Source of the DNA: Methylophilaceae bacterium
Lineage (GTDB): Bacteria; Pseudomonadota; Gammaproteobacteria; Burkholderiales; Methylophilaceae
DNA length: 50,837 bases
Reading direction: 5' to 3'
NCBI GenBank assembly: GCA_014378915.1
Contig: JACMMS010000110.1
Span: 1 to 50,837, forward strand
Part shown: one piece after another, positions 1 to 9,534 of the stretch
Position numbering within the stretch: position 1 is the stretch's first letter
How the letters are laid out: every line of letters starts with the position of its first letter
Notes under the pieces: model-generated
What the model saw: the letters and a program-made list of their open reading frames with translations, nothing else
Database searches by the model: none
What the model was told of the DNA's origin: nothing
Program-made: the position numbers and the translations under genes

Positions 1-140
1 GTTTTATAATCACAGCAGATTACATTCAACACTCAATTACATCAGTCCGATGCAATTTGAAGAACGTTGGCTTGCTGAATAACGGAAAAAGTCAGCATAA
101 TAACCCATGCTATGGACTCCATTAAATAGGGGCAAGGTCA
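1..140 (+). mobile_element. right end of an IS3-family insertion sequence (cut by window edge)
   Basis: The first 82 bases encode the C-terminus of an IS3-family OrfB transposase. After 58 more bases the element ends in GGGGCAAGGTCA at 129-140, that is, with the terminal CA dinucleotide typical of IS3-family ends (TG...CA). The boundary is supported independently: the minus-strand alpha-2-macroglobulin-like reading frame stops resembling its family exactly at 140/141. The left end and the target duplication lie outside the window, so the subgroup and whether the element is complete cannot be judged. Confidence 0.8.
2..82 (+). CDS. IS3-family transposase OrfB, C-terminal end only
   Basis: Reading from base 2, the frame gives FYNHSRLHSTLNYISPMQF and ends in EERWLAE and TAA at 80-82. 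The pattern YN..R.H..L.Y.SP..FE is the conserved tail of IS3-family DDE transposases (rve integrase domain), which cut and join the element ends. Only the last 26 residues are inside the window; the catalytic residues are upstream of base 1. The frame is open to the window edge, so the gene may be intact outside. Recognition of the family is firm, the subgroup is not. Confidence 0.85.
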   Translation, partial: FYNHSRLHSTLNYISPMQFEERWLAE

Positions 141-520
141 GATTCAGCAAACACAATTTGTAGAGGATTAACCAAAGTCTTTTTATTTTCATCATACAAA
201 GTGAGGCTGGGCGCTTTAACTTCATATGCAGTTAGTATGGGTTTGGGTTGATGTTGAAACCAATTCCAGCCAAAGTAGCTGCCAGCAACCACCACTAATG
301 TAGCTAACACAGCACTAAGACCGCGCCTGCGATTAGCAAAAATCCATTGAACGCCAAGCGTAATTTTTACTGCTGCCCATGAAGTTCAGTGTGGTGCTTG
401 CCATGATAGTGACCCAAAAATTTGGTTTGCAATCCAGCTAATAATGCGCATAAACAAATTAAATATAGCGACCAATGTACCAAAAATAACGCCAAAATTA
501 GAGCTTATGCGAGCTAACAT
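141..520 (-). pseudogene. alpha-2-macroglobulin-like protein, N-terminal remnant
   Basis: The minus-strand frame from the ATG at 520-518 reads MLARISSNFGVIFGTLVAIF, continues to SWQAPH, meets TGA at 388-386, then resumes in the same frame as TSWAAVKI, RRRGLSAVLATLVVVAG (a membrane segment), and AYEVKAPSLTLYDENKK to FAES at the IS boundary. The order 'short hydrophobic start, WQAP.W, TM, ...AP..T, NPL.V.F..S' matches the N-terminus of large bacterial alpha-2-macroglobulin family proteins (membrane-anchored protease traps). In relatives the position of the TGA is usually Trp, so TGG to TGA is the simple explanation. The rest of the gene, normally more than 1,500 codons, was separated by the IS3 insertion at 140/141. 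Two independent lesions make it a pseudogene unless translation restarts at GTG 310. Confidence 0.75.
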
Positions 521-759
521 GATTCCCTGTTCAATTTTAATCATTGGATTTCTATAGCGTTAATAATTTTTATTTTTAAAATTCTTAAATAAACGATGAT
601 TTTTTAATACTTTAGATTATCACTTGAAATGATTGAATTTGCGATAGCCATCGCAGCTTGCTTAAAGCATGGTCGCCAGGCTTGTTTTCTGGGATAATCA
701 TTGTCTAGAAGCAATAGAATCAATTAAAAAACATTTAATTAGAAATAAGGAGAAGAGTC

Positions 760-1071
760 ATGGCGCAATTTGATAATGTGAGTGTAAAAAAGAAAGCTAA
801 CATTTACTTTGATGGGAAGTGCGTCAGCCACACAGTCATGTTTCCTAACGGGACACGCAGCACTATTGGTGTGATTTTCCCAAGCTCTCTTACATTTAAT
901 ACCGCAGCTCCAGAATTAATGGAGATTAATAGCGGTGTATGTAAAGTGCGTTTAAATGGCGAGTCAGATTGGAAAACGTACGTCGAAGGCGAAAAATTTA
1001 CTGTGGCTGGTAACTCTAGTTTTGATATTGAAGTGACTGATACAGTTGATTATGTTTGTCATTTTGAATAA
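760..1071 (+). CDS. ppnP: pyrimidine/purine nucleoside phosphorylase PpnP
   Basis: The 103-residue protein is a full-length match in character to the PpnP/YaiE family (formerly DUF1255), small cupin-fold enzymes that phosphorolyse several nucleosides to the free base and ribose-1-phosphate in the cytoplasm. Seen here: the family-typical [20 protein letters not shown] start, the [10 protein letters not shown] segment, and the C-terminal [17 protein letters not shown] strand. A strong ribosome binding site, AAGGAG, sits about 10 bases before the ATG. It lies 20 bases upstream of yajQ in the same direction and may share its transcript. No clear promoter was identified in 521-759, which otherwise looks non-coding. 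Confidence 0.92.
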   Translation: MAQFDNVSVKKKANIYFDGKCVSHTVMFPNGTRSTIGVIFPSSLTFNTAAPELMEINSGVCKVRLNGESDWKTYVEGEKFTVAGNSSFDIEVTDTVDYVCHFE

Positions 1072-1091
1072 GTAAATTTAAGGATTTAAAC

Positions 1092-1586
1092 ATGCCTTCA
1101 TTTGATATATCTTCAGAAGTTGATATGGTCGCGTTAAAAAATGCGATTGATATTGCTAGTAAACAAATAATTAATCGCTACGATTTTAAGGGTACTTCAG
1201 CCAGGGTTGAATTAAACGAGAAAGACAGCACAATTACTTTGTACGGCGACAACGATTTTCAGCTGGATCAAATTAAAGATATTTTGCTGCCAGGCATGGA
1301 AAAGAAAGAGCCTGATTCATCTAAGCGCTTAGAGCATAAAGATATACAAAAGGTATCAGGCAACAAAGTCAAGCAAGAGCTTAAAATCCGAGCAGGCATT
1401 GATGCAGATTTAGCTAAGCGTATCACTAAGTTGATTAAAGACTCGGGTTTGAAAGTTCAGGCGAGTATTCAGGGTGATACTGTGCGTGTTAATGGCGCTA
1501 AACGCGATTTTCTGCAAGAAGCGATTGCTTTTACAAAAAAATCTGTTACGGATTTTCCGTTGCAGTTTGGTAATTTTAGAGATTAG
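1092..1586 (+). CDS. yajQ: YajQ-family nucleotide-binding protein
   Basis: This is a 164-residue protein of the YajQ family, compact two-domain proteins with a ferredoxin-like fold that bind nucleotides; a Xanthomonas member binds cyclic di-GMP and acts with a transcription factor. The hallmark start MPSFDISSEVD, the NRYDFKGT stretch (residues about 28-35) and the C-terminal DFPLQFGNFRD are all present, so start and length are secure. AAGGAT precedes the ATG. c-di-GMP binding is known only for some relatives and is not shown by the sequence, though the window also encodes an EAL and an HD-GYP protein. Confidence 0.92.
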   Translation: MPSFDISSEVDMVALKNAIDIASKQIINRYDFKGTSARVELNEKDSTITLYGDNDFQLDQIKDILLPGMEKKEPDSSKRLEHKDIQKVSGNKVKQELKIRAGIDADLAKRITKLIKDSGLKVQASIQGDTVRVNGAKRDFLQEAIAFTKKSVTDFPLQFGNFRD

Positions 1587-1637
1587 TCTTAATTAATATT
1601 GTCTTTACTTAAGGCAGCATGAATACAGGGTAATAAC

Positions 1638-3047
1638 ATGGTTGCAAAAACCTTATACGATAAATTGTTTGATAGCCACGTAATTCATGAGGAAAATGGC
1701 ACCGCGTTAATTTATATTGACCGTCATTTAGTACATGAAGTCACAAGCCCACAAGCCTTTGAAGGCTTAAAGCTCGCTGGGCGTAAAGTATGGCGTGTTA
1801 ACTCTATTTTGGCAGTGCCCGATCATAATGTGCCGACTACTGAGCGCAGCAGCGGTGTTGTGGGGATTACAGATCCAATTTCACGTTTACAAGTACAAAC
1901 ACTCGATGACAATTGTGCAGACTTTGGCATAACAGAATTTAAAATGAATGATCATCGCCAAGGTATTGTGCATGTCATTGGTCCCGAGCAAGGTGCGACT
2001 TTGCCTGGTATGACAGTAGTTTGTGGTGATAGTCACACTAGTACACACGGTGCCTTTGGTGCATTAGCACACGGTATTGGCACCTCTGAAGTGGAGCATG
2101 TGATGGCTACGCAATGTTTGGTTCAAAAAAAATCTAAATCTTTATTAGTTAAGGTCGAAGGTCAATTAGGACTTGGTGTAACGGCCAAAGATATCGCGTT
2201 GGCAGTCATAGGAAAAATAGGTACAGCCGGTGGGAATGGCTATGCTATTGAGTTTGTAGGCTCGGCAATTCGTGATTTAAGCATGGAAGGCCGTATGACC
2301 TTATGCAACATGGCAATTGAAGCCGGCGCGCGCGCGGGCATGGTTGCGGTAGATGATACGACGATTAATTACGTAAAAGGCCGCCCATTTTCACCTAAAC
2401 CTGAGCAGTGGGATTCGGCCGTTGCTTATTGGAAAACTTTACACAGCGATGCTGGTGCAGGGTTTGATAAGACCGTAGAACTAGATGCTGCAACTATTCA
2501 GCCGCAAGTGACTTGGGGCACGTCACCTGAAATGGTGGTTGGCATTGATGGCAAAGTGCCAAGTTTAGATCTTGCTAAAAATGATGTACAGCGTGGTGAC
2601 TGGGAGCGGGCTTACGCCTATATGGGCTTGAGTGCTGATACGCCCATTACCGAAATAAATATAGATAAAGTATTCATTGGTTCCTGTACAAATTCCCGTA
2701 TAGAAGATTTACGTGCAGCTGCTACCGTAGCTAAGGGCAAACATATTGCGCCTAATGTCAAGTTGGCACTGGTTGTTCCGGGCTCTGGTTTAGTAAAAGC
2801 GCAAGCAGAGCAAGAGGGCTTAGACAAAGTGTTTATTGCCGCAGGTTTTGAGTGGCGTGAGCCAGGTTGTTCCATGTGTTTGGCAATGAACGCGGATAGA
2901 TTAGAGCCGGGTGAGCGTTGCGCTTCAACCAGTAACCGTAACTTTGAAGGACGCCAAGGTCAAGGCGGACGTACCCATTTAGTTAGTCCAGAAATGGCTG
3001 CAGCAGCTGCGATTGCTGGGCATTTTGTTGATGTAAGACATCTATAA
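1638..3047 (+). CDS. leuC: 3-isopropylmalate dehydratase large subunit
   Basis: LeuC with LeuD isomerises 2-isopropylmalate to 3-isopropylmalate in leucine synthesis and carries a [4Fe-4S] cluster. At 469 residues it is normal length. Visible landmarks are the aconitase-family [20 protein letters not shown] segment, the first cluster cysteine in GSCTNSR (about residue 347) and the paired cysteines in [11 protein letters not shown] (about 407-415). The start agrees with the family ([16 protein letters not shown]). It begins the leuC-lipoprotein-leuD-leuB-asd run, the usual betaproteobacterial leu cluster. No leader peptide or T-box-like structure was noticed in the 51-base gap after yajQ. Confidence 0.97.
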   Translation: MVAKTLYDKLFDSHVIHEENGTALIYIDRHLVHEVTSPQAFEGLKLAGRKVWRVNSILAVPDHNVPTTERSSGVVGITDPISRLQVQTLDDNCADFGITEFKMNDHRQGIVHVIGPEQGATLPGMTVVCGDSHTSTHGAFGALAHGIGTSEVEHVMATQCLVQKKSKSLLVKVEGQLGLGVTAKDIALAVIGKIGTAGGNGYAIEFVGSAIRDLSMEGRMTLCNMAIEAGARAGMVAVDDTTINYVKGRPFSPKPEQWDSAVAYWKTLHSDAGAGFDKTVELDAATIQPQVTWGTSPEMVVGIDGKVPSLDLAKNDVQRGDWERAYAYMGLSADTPITEINIDKVFIGSCTNSRIEDLRAAATVAKGKHIAPNVKLALVVPGSGLVKAQAEQEGLDKVFIAAGFEWREPGCSMCLAMNADRLEPGERCASTSNRNFEGRQGQGGRTHLVSPEMAAAAAIAGHFVDVRHL

Positions 3048-3094
3048 TTTGTAATGATTTTGAATTTTGTGGTGATTTTGAAAGGAAGCCAAGT

Positions 3095-3220
3095 ATGAGT
3101 AAGTTTGTAACATGGACAATGTTAGGATTGATTCTCGTTTTGTCAGGATGTAATACGATTCGCGGTGTAGGTAAAGATATTGAAAAAGGTGGTGAAGCCA
3201 TCCAGAAATCAACAAACTAA
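3095..3220 (+). CDS. entericidin A/B-like small lipoprotein
   Basis: This is a 41-residue ORF, MSKFVTWTMLGLILVLSGCN..., whose N-terminus is a lipoprotein signal: a basic start, a hydrophobic stretch, and the lipobox LSGC with the acylated cysteine at residue 19. The mature peptide, about 23 residues, contains GVGKDIEKGGEAIQKS, the amphipathic signature of the entericidin EcnA/EcnB family. Such proteins are small membrane lipoproteins of uncertain role; in E. coli they form an antidote/toxin pair linked to stationary-phase lysis. GAAAGGAAG lies just upstream of the ATG. A single entericidin-type gene between leuC and leuD is a recurrent betaproteobacterial arrangement. No second (partner) entericidin is visible nearby. 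Confidence 0.9.
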   Translation: MSKFVTWTMLGLILVLSGCNTIRGVGKDIEKGGEAIQKSTN

Positions 3221-3313
3221 GCACATATCCTAAAAAATAGCTGATTCAACAAATTTACGTTTATTAAATTTAGCCTTATAAAACTTAGTTCATTAAAAAA
3301 GTACATAAATGAT

Positions 3314-3952
3314 ATGCAAGCTTTTACCCAATTAAATGGATTAGTTGCACCGCTAGACCGCGCTAATGTGGATACCGATGCAATTATTCCTAAACAATTT
3401 TTAAAGTCTATTAAACGTTCAGGCTTTGGACCTAATGCTTTTGATGAATGGCGATATCTCGACCATGGTGAGCCTGGGATGGATAATTCTAAACGTCCGT
3501 TAAACCCTGATTTTGTGTTAAATCAAACACGATATCAGGGGGCTAGCATATTACTCACGCGAGAAAACTTTGGTTGTGGTTCAAGTCGTGAACATGCACC
3601 TTGGGCGTTGGAAGATAACGGTTTTCGTGTGGTAATCTCATCCAGTTTTGCCGATATCTTTTTTAACAATTGTTTTAAAAACGGCATGTTACCGATTGTA
3701 TTATCCGCTGAGATTGTGGAAGGCTTATTTAAAGAAGTTGAATCAAGTGTAGGTTACCAGCTAAATGTAGACTTGGATGCGCAAAGTGTCACAACACCAG
3801 GCGGTAAAGCTTATGTTTTTGAAGTGGATGCAGTGCGTAAGCATAACTTATTGAATGGCTTAGATGAGATTGATTTGACGATGCAACAGCAAGATAAAAT
3901 TAAAGCCTTTGAGATTAAGCATCGACAAACTCAGCCATGGCTATTTAACTAG
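3314..3952 (+). CDS. leuD: 3-isopropylmalate dehydratase small subunit
   Basis: LeuD is the swivelling small subunit that completes the LeuCD isomerase. The 212-residue protein starts with the family-typical [26 protein letters not shown] and has the conserved [15 protein letters not shown] loop (about residues 78-92) that closes over the substrate. The spacing from the entericidin-like gene is 93 bases and from leuB 52 bases, all co-directional. Upstream there is no strong Shine-Dalgarno sequence, only an A-rich run before the ATG. Nothing suggests loss of function. Confidence 0.97.
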   Translation: MQAFTQLNGLVAPLDRANVDTDAIIPKQFLKSIKRSGFGPNAFDEWRYLDHGEPGMDNSKRPLNPDFVLNQTRYQGASILLTRENFGCGSSREHAPWALEDNGFRVVISSSFADIFFNNCFKNGMLPIVLSAEIVEGLFKEVESSVGYQLNVDLDAQSVTTPGGKAYVFEVDAVRKHNLLNGLDEIDLTMQQQDKIKAFEIKHRQTQPWLFN

Positions 3953-4004
3953 TCTATCCAATTATTTACATTACCCAATTCAAAGTAACGTAAGAAAGTA
4001 GCCC

Positions 4005-5063
4005 ATGAAATTAGCAATATTGCCAGGTGATGGCATTGGTCCGGAAATCGTCGCACAAGCAGTTAAAGTTTTAAAAGCGCTGAACTTGAACATTGAAATG
4101 AAAGAGGCACCTATTGGTGGCGCTGGTTATGAGGCTGCGGGCGACCCATTACCCGATGCCACTTTGCAGTTAGCCAAAAATTCTGATGCGGTGTTGCTTG
4201 GTGCAGTTGGCGATTGGAAATACGACAAATTAGAACGTCATTTACGTCCAGAGCGTGGCTTATTGCGCATTCGTAAAGAGCTTAATTTGTTTGCAAATTT
4301 ACGCCCAGCTTTGCTTTATCCTGAGCTGGCAGATGCCTCAACATTAAAGCCAGAAGTGGTTTCTGGTTTGGATTTAATGATTATTCGTGAGCTTACTGGT
4401 GATATTTATTTTGGTCAGCCACGCGGTATCAGCACTTTAGAAAATGGTGAGCGCGAGGGCATTAACACGATGCGTTATAATGAGTCTGAAATTCGTCGTA
4501 TCGGTCGCGTGGCGTTTGATATTGCCATGAAAAGAAATAAGAAAGTATGTTCAATAGATAAAGCCAATGTGCTAGAAACCACTGAATTATGGCGCCAAGT
4601 GATGACTGAGTTAAGTACGGAGTACCCAGAAGTTGAATTAACTCATATGTACGTGGATAACGCTGCAATGCAATTAATTCGGGCGCCTAAACAATTTGAT
4701 GTGATGGTGACGGGTAATATTTTTGGCGATATTTTGTCGGATGAAGCTTCAATGCTTACAGGCTCAATCGGCATGTTGCCATCGGCCTCGTTAGATGCGA
4801 ACAACAAAGGTATGTATGAGCCAAGCCATGGCTCTGCACCTGATATTGCAGGCAAAGACATTGCAAATCCATTAGCGACAATACTCTCTGTTGCTATGAT
4901 GTTACGTTACACCTTCAATGATGAGTCGAATGCGTTAAAAGTTGAAAATTCCGTCAAAGCGTCATTGGCACAAGGTTATAGAACCGCTGATATTGTGACG
5001 CATGGTTGTAAAAAAGTCGGTTGTAGCGCGATGGGTGACGCAGTTGTTGCGGCATTAAATTAG
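4005..5063 (+). CDS. leuB: 3-isopropylmalate dehydrogenase
   Basis: LeuB oxidises and decarboxylates 3-isopropylmalate with NAD to 2-oxoisocaproate. The 352-residue protein has the N-terminal [10 protein letters not shown] motif, the substrate-binding arginines in [18 protein letters not shown] (about 78-95), the [11 protein letters not shown] loop, and the metal/NAD region [25 protein letters not shown] followed by [21 protein letters not shown] precedes the ATG. It is followed after 31 bases by asd, as usual in this cluster. Confidence 0.97.
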   Translation: MKLAILPGDGIGPEIVAQAVKVLKALNLNIEMKEAPIGGAGYEAAGDPLPDATLQLAKNSDAVLLGAVGDWKYDKLERHLRPERGLLRIRKELNLFANLRPALLYPELADASTLKPEVVSGLDLMIIRELTGDIYFGQPRGISTLENGEREGINTMRYNESEIRRIGRVAFDIAMKRNKKVCSIDKANVLETTELWRQVMTELSTEYPEVELTHMYVDNAAMQLIRAPKQFDVMVTGNIFGDILSDEASMLTGSIGMLPSASLDANNKGMYEPSHGSAPDIAGKDIANPLATILSVAMMLRYTFNDESNALKVENSVKASLAQGYRTADIVTHGCKKVGCSAMGDAVVAALN

Positions 5064-5094
5064 TTCTGGAGTTAGAAAACTTAAGGTCTACAGT

Positions 5095-6207
5095 ATGTTA
5101 AGAGTTGGTTTTATAGGTTGGCGTGGCATGGTTGGCTCAGTGCTGATGCAACGCATGATGGAAGAAAATGATTTTGCGCTTATTGAGCCGCAATTCTTTA
5201 CCACGTCTCAAATAGGGGGCAAAGCGCCTAATGTAGGCAAAGACTCTGCACCATTAAGAGATGCAAAAAACATTGTTGATTTACTAACAATGGACGCGAT
5301 TATTTCTTGTCAAGGTGGAGATTATACTAGCGAAATCTTTCCTCAGCTCAGGAATGCAGGCTGGAAAGGTCACTGGATTGATGCTGCTTCTACTCTACGC
5401 ATGGAAAATGATGCCGTCATTATTTTAGACCCAGTGAATATGCATGTCATTCAAGATGCTTATGCACATGGTAATAATATTTGGGTAGGTGGAAACTGTA
5501 CAGTTTCATTGATGCTCATGGCTCTAAATGGGTTGTTTAAAGCCGATTTGGTAGAATGGGCAACTTCTATGACCTATCAAGCAGCTTCTGGCGCTGGTGC
5601 ACAAAATATGCGTGAGTTACTTAAACAAATGGGTGAAGCCCATCGTGTTGCGAGCAATTTCTTGCAAGATCCAGCCTCAGCGATTCTAGATATAGATCGT
5701 GAAGTGGCAGGTATTTTGCGCGACGAAAAATTTCCTACCGTTCATTTTGGCGTACCACTTGCGGGTAGCTTAATTCCTTGGATTGATAAGGATTTAGGTA
5801 ACGGTCAAAGCAAAGAAGAATGGAAAGGTGGCGTTGAAACAAATAAAATCTTGGGTCGTGAATCTAGCCCAATTCCTATCGATGGTTTATGTGTGCGCAT
5901 CGGTGCTATGCGTTGCCATAGTCAGGCCTTGACGATTAAGCTTAGAAAAGATGTGCCTTTGGATGAAGTTAATCAAATGTTAGCGGAAGCTAATCCATGG
6001 GCAAAAGTTATCCCTAATGTGCGTGAGGCGAGCATGAGAGAATTAACGCCTGCTGCTGTAACGGGTACATTAACTACGGCAGTTGGTCGTTTGCGTAAAC
6101 TTAATATGGGTAACGATTATTTATCGGCTTTTACGGTGGGTGATCAATTACTGTGGGGTGCCGCGGAACCTTTGCGTCGCATGCTGCGGATTTTAATAGA
6201 AAAATAA
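5095..6207 (+). CDS. asd: aspartate-semialdehyde dehydrogenase
   Basis: Asd reduces aspartyl-4-phosphate to aspartate semialdehyde, the branch point to lysine/diaminopimelate, threonine and methionine. The 370-residue protein has the NADP-binding start [18 protein letters not shown] and the catalytic cysteine in GGNCTVSLM (about residue 134). It belongs to the longer Gram-negative type like E. coli Asd. It follows leuB by 31 bases and probably ends the leu transcript. Downstream metZ in the same window uses material from this branch. Confidence 0.97.
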   Translation: MLRVGFIGWRGMVGSVLMQRMMEENDFALIEPQFFTTSQIGGKAPNVGKDSAPLRDAKNIVDLLTMDAIISCQGGDYTSEIFPQLRNAGWKGHWIDAASTLRMENDAVIILDPVNMHVIQDAYAHGNNIWVGGNCTVSLMLMALNGLFKADLVEWATSMTYQAASGAGAQNMRELLKQMGEAHRVASNFLQDPASAILDIDREVAGILRDEKFPTVHFGVPLAGSLIPWIDKDLGNGQSKEEWKGGVETNKILGRESSPIPIDGLCVRIGAMRCHSQALTIKLRKDVPLDEVNQMLAEANPWAKVIPNVREASMRELTPAAVTGTLTTAVGRLRKLNMGNDYLSAFTVGDQLLWGAAEPLRRMLRILIEK

Positions 6208-6325
6208 TATCTTTAAGGTATAGTTTTTTATTAACTGGTCGATAATTAAAAGAGCAGTCACGATATCAAACAATGTTAATCAAAAATTAAGCGATTTACA
6301 ACTAACCAGTATCAACAATAGATCA

Positions 6326-6370
6326 ATAATATAGCTACGCTATATTATAAATGTGATGAGCTTGCATCAC
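6326..6370. repeat. two adjacent inverted repeats in the asd-fimV gap
   Basis: In the 226-base gap 6208-6433, ATAATATAG (6326-6334) and CTATATTAT (6340-6348) form a perfect 9-bp inverted repeat with a 5-base loop. GTGATG (6353-6358) and CATCAC (6365-6370) form a second with a 6-base loop. Neither is followed by a T-run, so they are not convincing intrinsic terminators. They could be regulatory structures ahead of fimV or operator-like palindromes. No function is claimed. Confidence 0.45.
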
Positions 6371-6433
6371 TAACTGATTGATGTTATGGTTATTATACAA
6401 ATTTTTTTAAGTAAAAGTTAAGGGTGGGGATAA

Positions 6434-9415
6434 GTGCAAAAATTCAAATTAAAGCGCATATCGATGGCTATATGTATTGTATTAATGCCACTTTCAGTAT
6501 TCGCAGCTGGCCTTGGAAAACTTAATGTATCTTCAGGCTTAGGCGAACCATTGCGGGCCGATATTGAGCTTATTTCTGCGACTCCTGAAGAGCTTTTCTC
6601 TTTATCTGCTACTATTGCCAATGATGAAGCTTACGCAGCGCAAGGCATAGAGCGTCCTGCTGTGCATAATAATATTCAAATTGAGCTTGCAAAAAATGCG
6701 AGCGGTAATCCAATACTTAAACTAAAAACTAATCAAGCGGTAAATGACCCATTTTTGGATGTGCTCATTCAAGTTGATTGGGCCTCTGGCAGATTATTGC
6801 GTGAATACACTGTATTGCTAGATCCGCCAGGTTATAAGTCACAAGTTGATAAAAGTAACTTAAGCCAGCCAGTTCAAGCGCCAATAGCAAACCACGATGC
6901 TGAAACTTCCAGTGAAGCCGCAATCCCAGCAATTAAATCTGTAAATGAAAGTAGCACTGAAAGTTCTTACGGTAATCAAGCTGTTACAGAAAAAAAACCA
7001 AAAAAAACGGGTAAAAATCGTAGAACAAAGCCTGTAAAACAAAATGAAACTAATGCCTCAGAATCTAGTGCAGCAAGTGATTACATAACAAAACGCGGAG
7101 ATACATTAAGTACAGTTGCCAAGCAGCTTCAGGTTGAGGGAGTTAACCTAGATCAAATGTTGGTGGGTTTGTATCAAAATAATCCAAATGCTTTTTCTAA
7201 CGATAATATGAATCGTCTCAAGGCTGGTCAAATTATTCGTGCACCAAGTGTAGATGATCTAAACGCATTATCTCAAAAATCAGCCCATGCTGAAGTAAAA
7301 TTACAGGCTGAAAATTGGAATGCCTACCGCAATAAATTAGCAGGTATGGTAGCAACTTCAGCTGTAAAGTCAGAGGACTCAAGCAAAGAGTCTAGCGGTG
7401 GTAAACTAACTTCATCTGCAGCTGATAAAGCGGCGCAAGCCAATACAGGCGTAAAAGATGTTGTTAAATTATCGGCTGGCGATCTCAAAAATAAAACCAA
7501 ACAAAGTGCTAGTGCTTTGGCGGAACAAGCGAAAATTGCAAAGCTTGAAGATGCTGTTGCTAAAGACAAAGCCTTAAAAGAAGAACAAGAAAAAACGGCA
7601 GAACTGGCGAAAATTCAAGCAAATAAAGATTTGCTTGCACTAAAAAGTAAACAAATGGCTGATTTGCAAAAGCTAGCACATGAAAGCGAAAAACCTATTG
7701 TTGCCAAAGTAGAGCCTAAAACTGAGTCCAAAGCTGAACTAGCACTAGCCGTTAAAGAAGACCCAAAAAATGAAACTAACCTTTCAGAACTAACTCCACT
7801 AAGCGCCCCAGCAACCCCTAATGTACCAGTTCAAAAACCTGCGGAAGTAAAACCTAAGCCAACTCCTTTGGCTTATAAACCTGTAGAAGCGCAAACTAGT
7901 TTTATTAATGATCTATTAGGCAGCGTTGATACAGCTATGCTCGGTTTAGGTGGCGGGGCTTTAGCACTTATTGGAGGTGGGTGGTTATTTCTTAGAAACA
8001 AGCGTAAGCGTAGTTTGGCTAACTTTGAACAAGGTATTTTGACTTCAGGTGGTCTAAAAGCAAACACAGTGTTCGGCAATACATCTGGCGGGAAAGTTGA
8101 TACCGGTGATACTTCATTCTTAACTGATTTCTCACAAAGTACTAACGGTAATATGATTGATACGAATGACGTTGATCCTATTGCAGAGGCTGAAGTTTAC
8201 ATGGCCTACGGACGCGAGGCTCAAGCTGAAGAGATTTTAAAAGATGCAATAATTAAAGAGCCTAAACGCTATGAGTTACACCTTAAATTACTAGAAATGT
8301 ATGCGGCGCGTAATGATACGGCTGCCTACGAAACTATAGCAGGTGAACTTTATACAACACTTGGTGCTGGAGATCCAATATGGGCTAAAGTGGCTACAAT
8401 GGGTGCTACTATCGAACCCGAAAATCCTCTCTACCAAACGATCGCTGATAGCGGCTTAACAGCCGAAAAAACCTTATTTGGGCATACTGAAAATTTAAAT
8501 GCTGGCGATTTCGGGAGTGATTTGCCAAATAGTATTGGAAGTTTTGATAATGTAAACGGCGCAAAAGAAACTCAAGATATTAGTTTTTCTATACCTGATG
8601 GAAAGTCTAAATTAAGCGATGAGTCAAATGGATTTGATTTTGATTTGGGCTCGCTTGATAGTGATATAGATTCTGAACAAGCAACCTCTGCAGTTAACTC
8701 AAACTCTAATTCAAGTGAACTAGAGTTTGATCAAGCTGAAAATTCTGATTTTTCTGGATTTGATGTTGGTTCTAATGAAGTGGAGCCCGTTACAGATAAC
8801 TTACCGAGTTTAATGGATAGTTCTATTTCTGATTCAGAGGTTGAAGAGAGGTTTGGTCGAACCTTGACCAGTACTTCATCTGTAGCTAAACCAACAAAAC
8901 TAGCTTCTGTAGAAAATTCGCTCGCAGATATTAGCTTTGATTTGGCAAAACTAGAAGTTAATGATGAAAGTACAGCTACTCCAAAAAATGACTTTGATAC
9001 TTCAGTGTTAGAAGTAACTGACTTTAATTTTGAAATTCCAGAAGAATCAAGCTTAGCTGCTGTAGATGTTGCGCCATCAGAAGTTACGATGATGGATTTA
9101 TCTAACATTAGTTTTGATTTAGATGATTTAAGCACAACAACAGACAAAAATAAAGATGATGAAGTGCTTGCTAATAGGGAATCTCCTGTTGCTAAGCTTG
9201 GGTTGCTAAGCTTGGATTTGCCTGATTTACCAAATTCATCAGAAGAAACGCTAGTCGAGGAGGCTAGTGAAGCAGATACCAAGCTTGAATTAGTTAATGC
9301 ATACTTGGAAATGGATGATAAAGAAGGCGCAAAAGAACTGTTAGAAGAAGTTATTAAAGAAGGTGGCGTGAATCAAATTGCTAAAGCTAAGGAACTTTTA
9401 GCTAAGCTAGCTTAA
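6434..9415 (+). CDS. fimV: FimV/HubP-type polar peptidoglycan-binding protein
   Basis: FimV/HubP proteins mark the cell pole and are needed for type IV pilus assembly and twitching in relatives. The 993-residue protein starts at GTG with GGTGGGGAT just upstream. It has a signal peptide (residues 1 to about 24, ending VFA), a conserved N-terminal domain (GLGKLNVSSGLGEPLRADIEL), a LysM peptidoglycan-binding domain (about 215-275), an Ala/Lys/Glu-rich segment with coiled-coil character, one membrane segment (about 500-520, followed by RNKRKR), then a long acidic cytoplasmic part rich in D, S and E. It ends with the FimV C-terminal TPR-like domain (last ~50 residues: KLELVNAYLEMDDKEGAKELL). It is followed by a clear terminator. 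The acidic repeats FDFDLGSLDSD, ISFDLAKLEV and ISFDLDDLS recur in the cytoplasmic part. Confidence 0.93.
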   Translation: MQKFKLKRISMAICIVLMPLSVFAAGLGKLNVSSGLGEPLRADIELISATPEELFSLSATIANDEAYAAQGIERPAVHNNIQIELAKNASGNPILKLKTNQAVNDPFLDVLIQVDWASGRLLREYTVLLDPPGYKSQVDKSNLSQPVQAPIANHDAETSSEAAIPAIKSVNESSTESSYGNQAVTEKKPKKTGKNRRTKPVKQNETNASESSAASDYITKRGDTLSTVAKQLQVEGVNLDQMLVGLYQNNPNAFSNDNMNRLKAGQIIRAPSVDDLNALSQKSAHAEVKLQAENWNAYRNKLAGMVATSAVKSEDSSKESSGGKLTSSAADKAAQANTGVKDVVKLSAGDLKNKTKQSASALAEQAKIAKLEDAVAKDKALKEEQEKTAELAKIQANKDLLALKSKQMADLQKLAHESEKPIVAKVEPKTESKAELALAVKEDPKNETNLSELTPLSAPATPNVPVQKPAEVKPKPTPLAYKPVEAQTSFINDLLGSVDTAMLGLGGGALALIGGGWLFLRNKRKRSLANFEQGILTSGGLKANTVFGNTSGGKVDTGDTSFLTDFSQSTNGNMIDTNDVDPIAEAEVYMAYGREAQAEEILKDAIIKEPKRYELHLKLLEMYAARNDTAAYETIAGELYTTLGAGDPIWAKVATMGATIEPENPLYQTIADSGLTAEKTLFGHTENLNAGDFGSDLPNSIGSFDNVNGAKETQDISFSIPDGKSKLSDESNGFDFDLGSLDSDIDSEQATSAVNSNSNSSELEFDQAENSDFSGFDVGSNEVEPVTDNLPSLMDSSISDSEVEERFGRTLTSTSSVAKPTKLASVENSLADISFDLAKLEVNDESTATPKNDFDTSVLEVTDFNFEIPEESSLAAVDVAPSEVTMMDLSNISFDLDDLSTTTDKNKDDEVLANRESPVAKLGLLSLDLPDLPNSSEETLVEEASEADTKLELVNAYLEMDDKEGAKELLEEVIKEGGVNQIAKAKELLAKLA

Positions 9416-9443
9416 ATTTTTAAGTAATTCATGTTTAAAACTT

Positions 9444-9471
9444 AAAGCCGGGCTTTTTAGTTCGGCTTTTT
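9444..9471 (+). terminator. intrinsic terminator after fimV
   Basis: AAAGCCG (9444-9450) pairs with CGGCTTT (9463-9469) around a 12-base loop and is followed by T. The T-run continues from the stem's own 3' arm (9467-9471). It lies 29 bases after the fimV stop. Confidence 0.75.
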
Positions 9472-9534
9472 AATTCTTGCAGAAAAGCTATGTAAATTAA
9501 TCAAATTATTCATATAAACAGCCCAATAAATTTA

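Noticed and set aside
8731-9282. 183-codon open frame antisense to fimV
   Set aside because: It is a Ser/Leu/Val-rich low-complexity shadow of the acidic C-terminal part of fimV, which has clear domain structure on the other strand.
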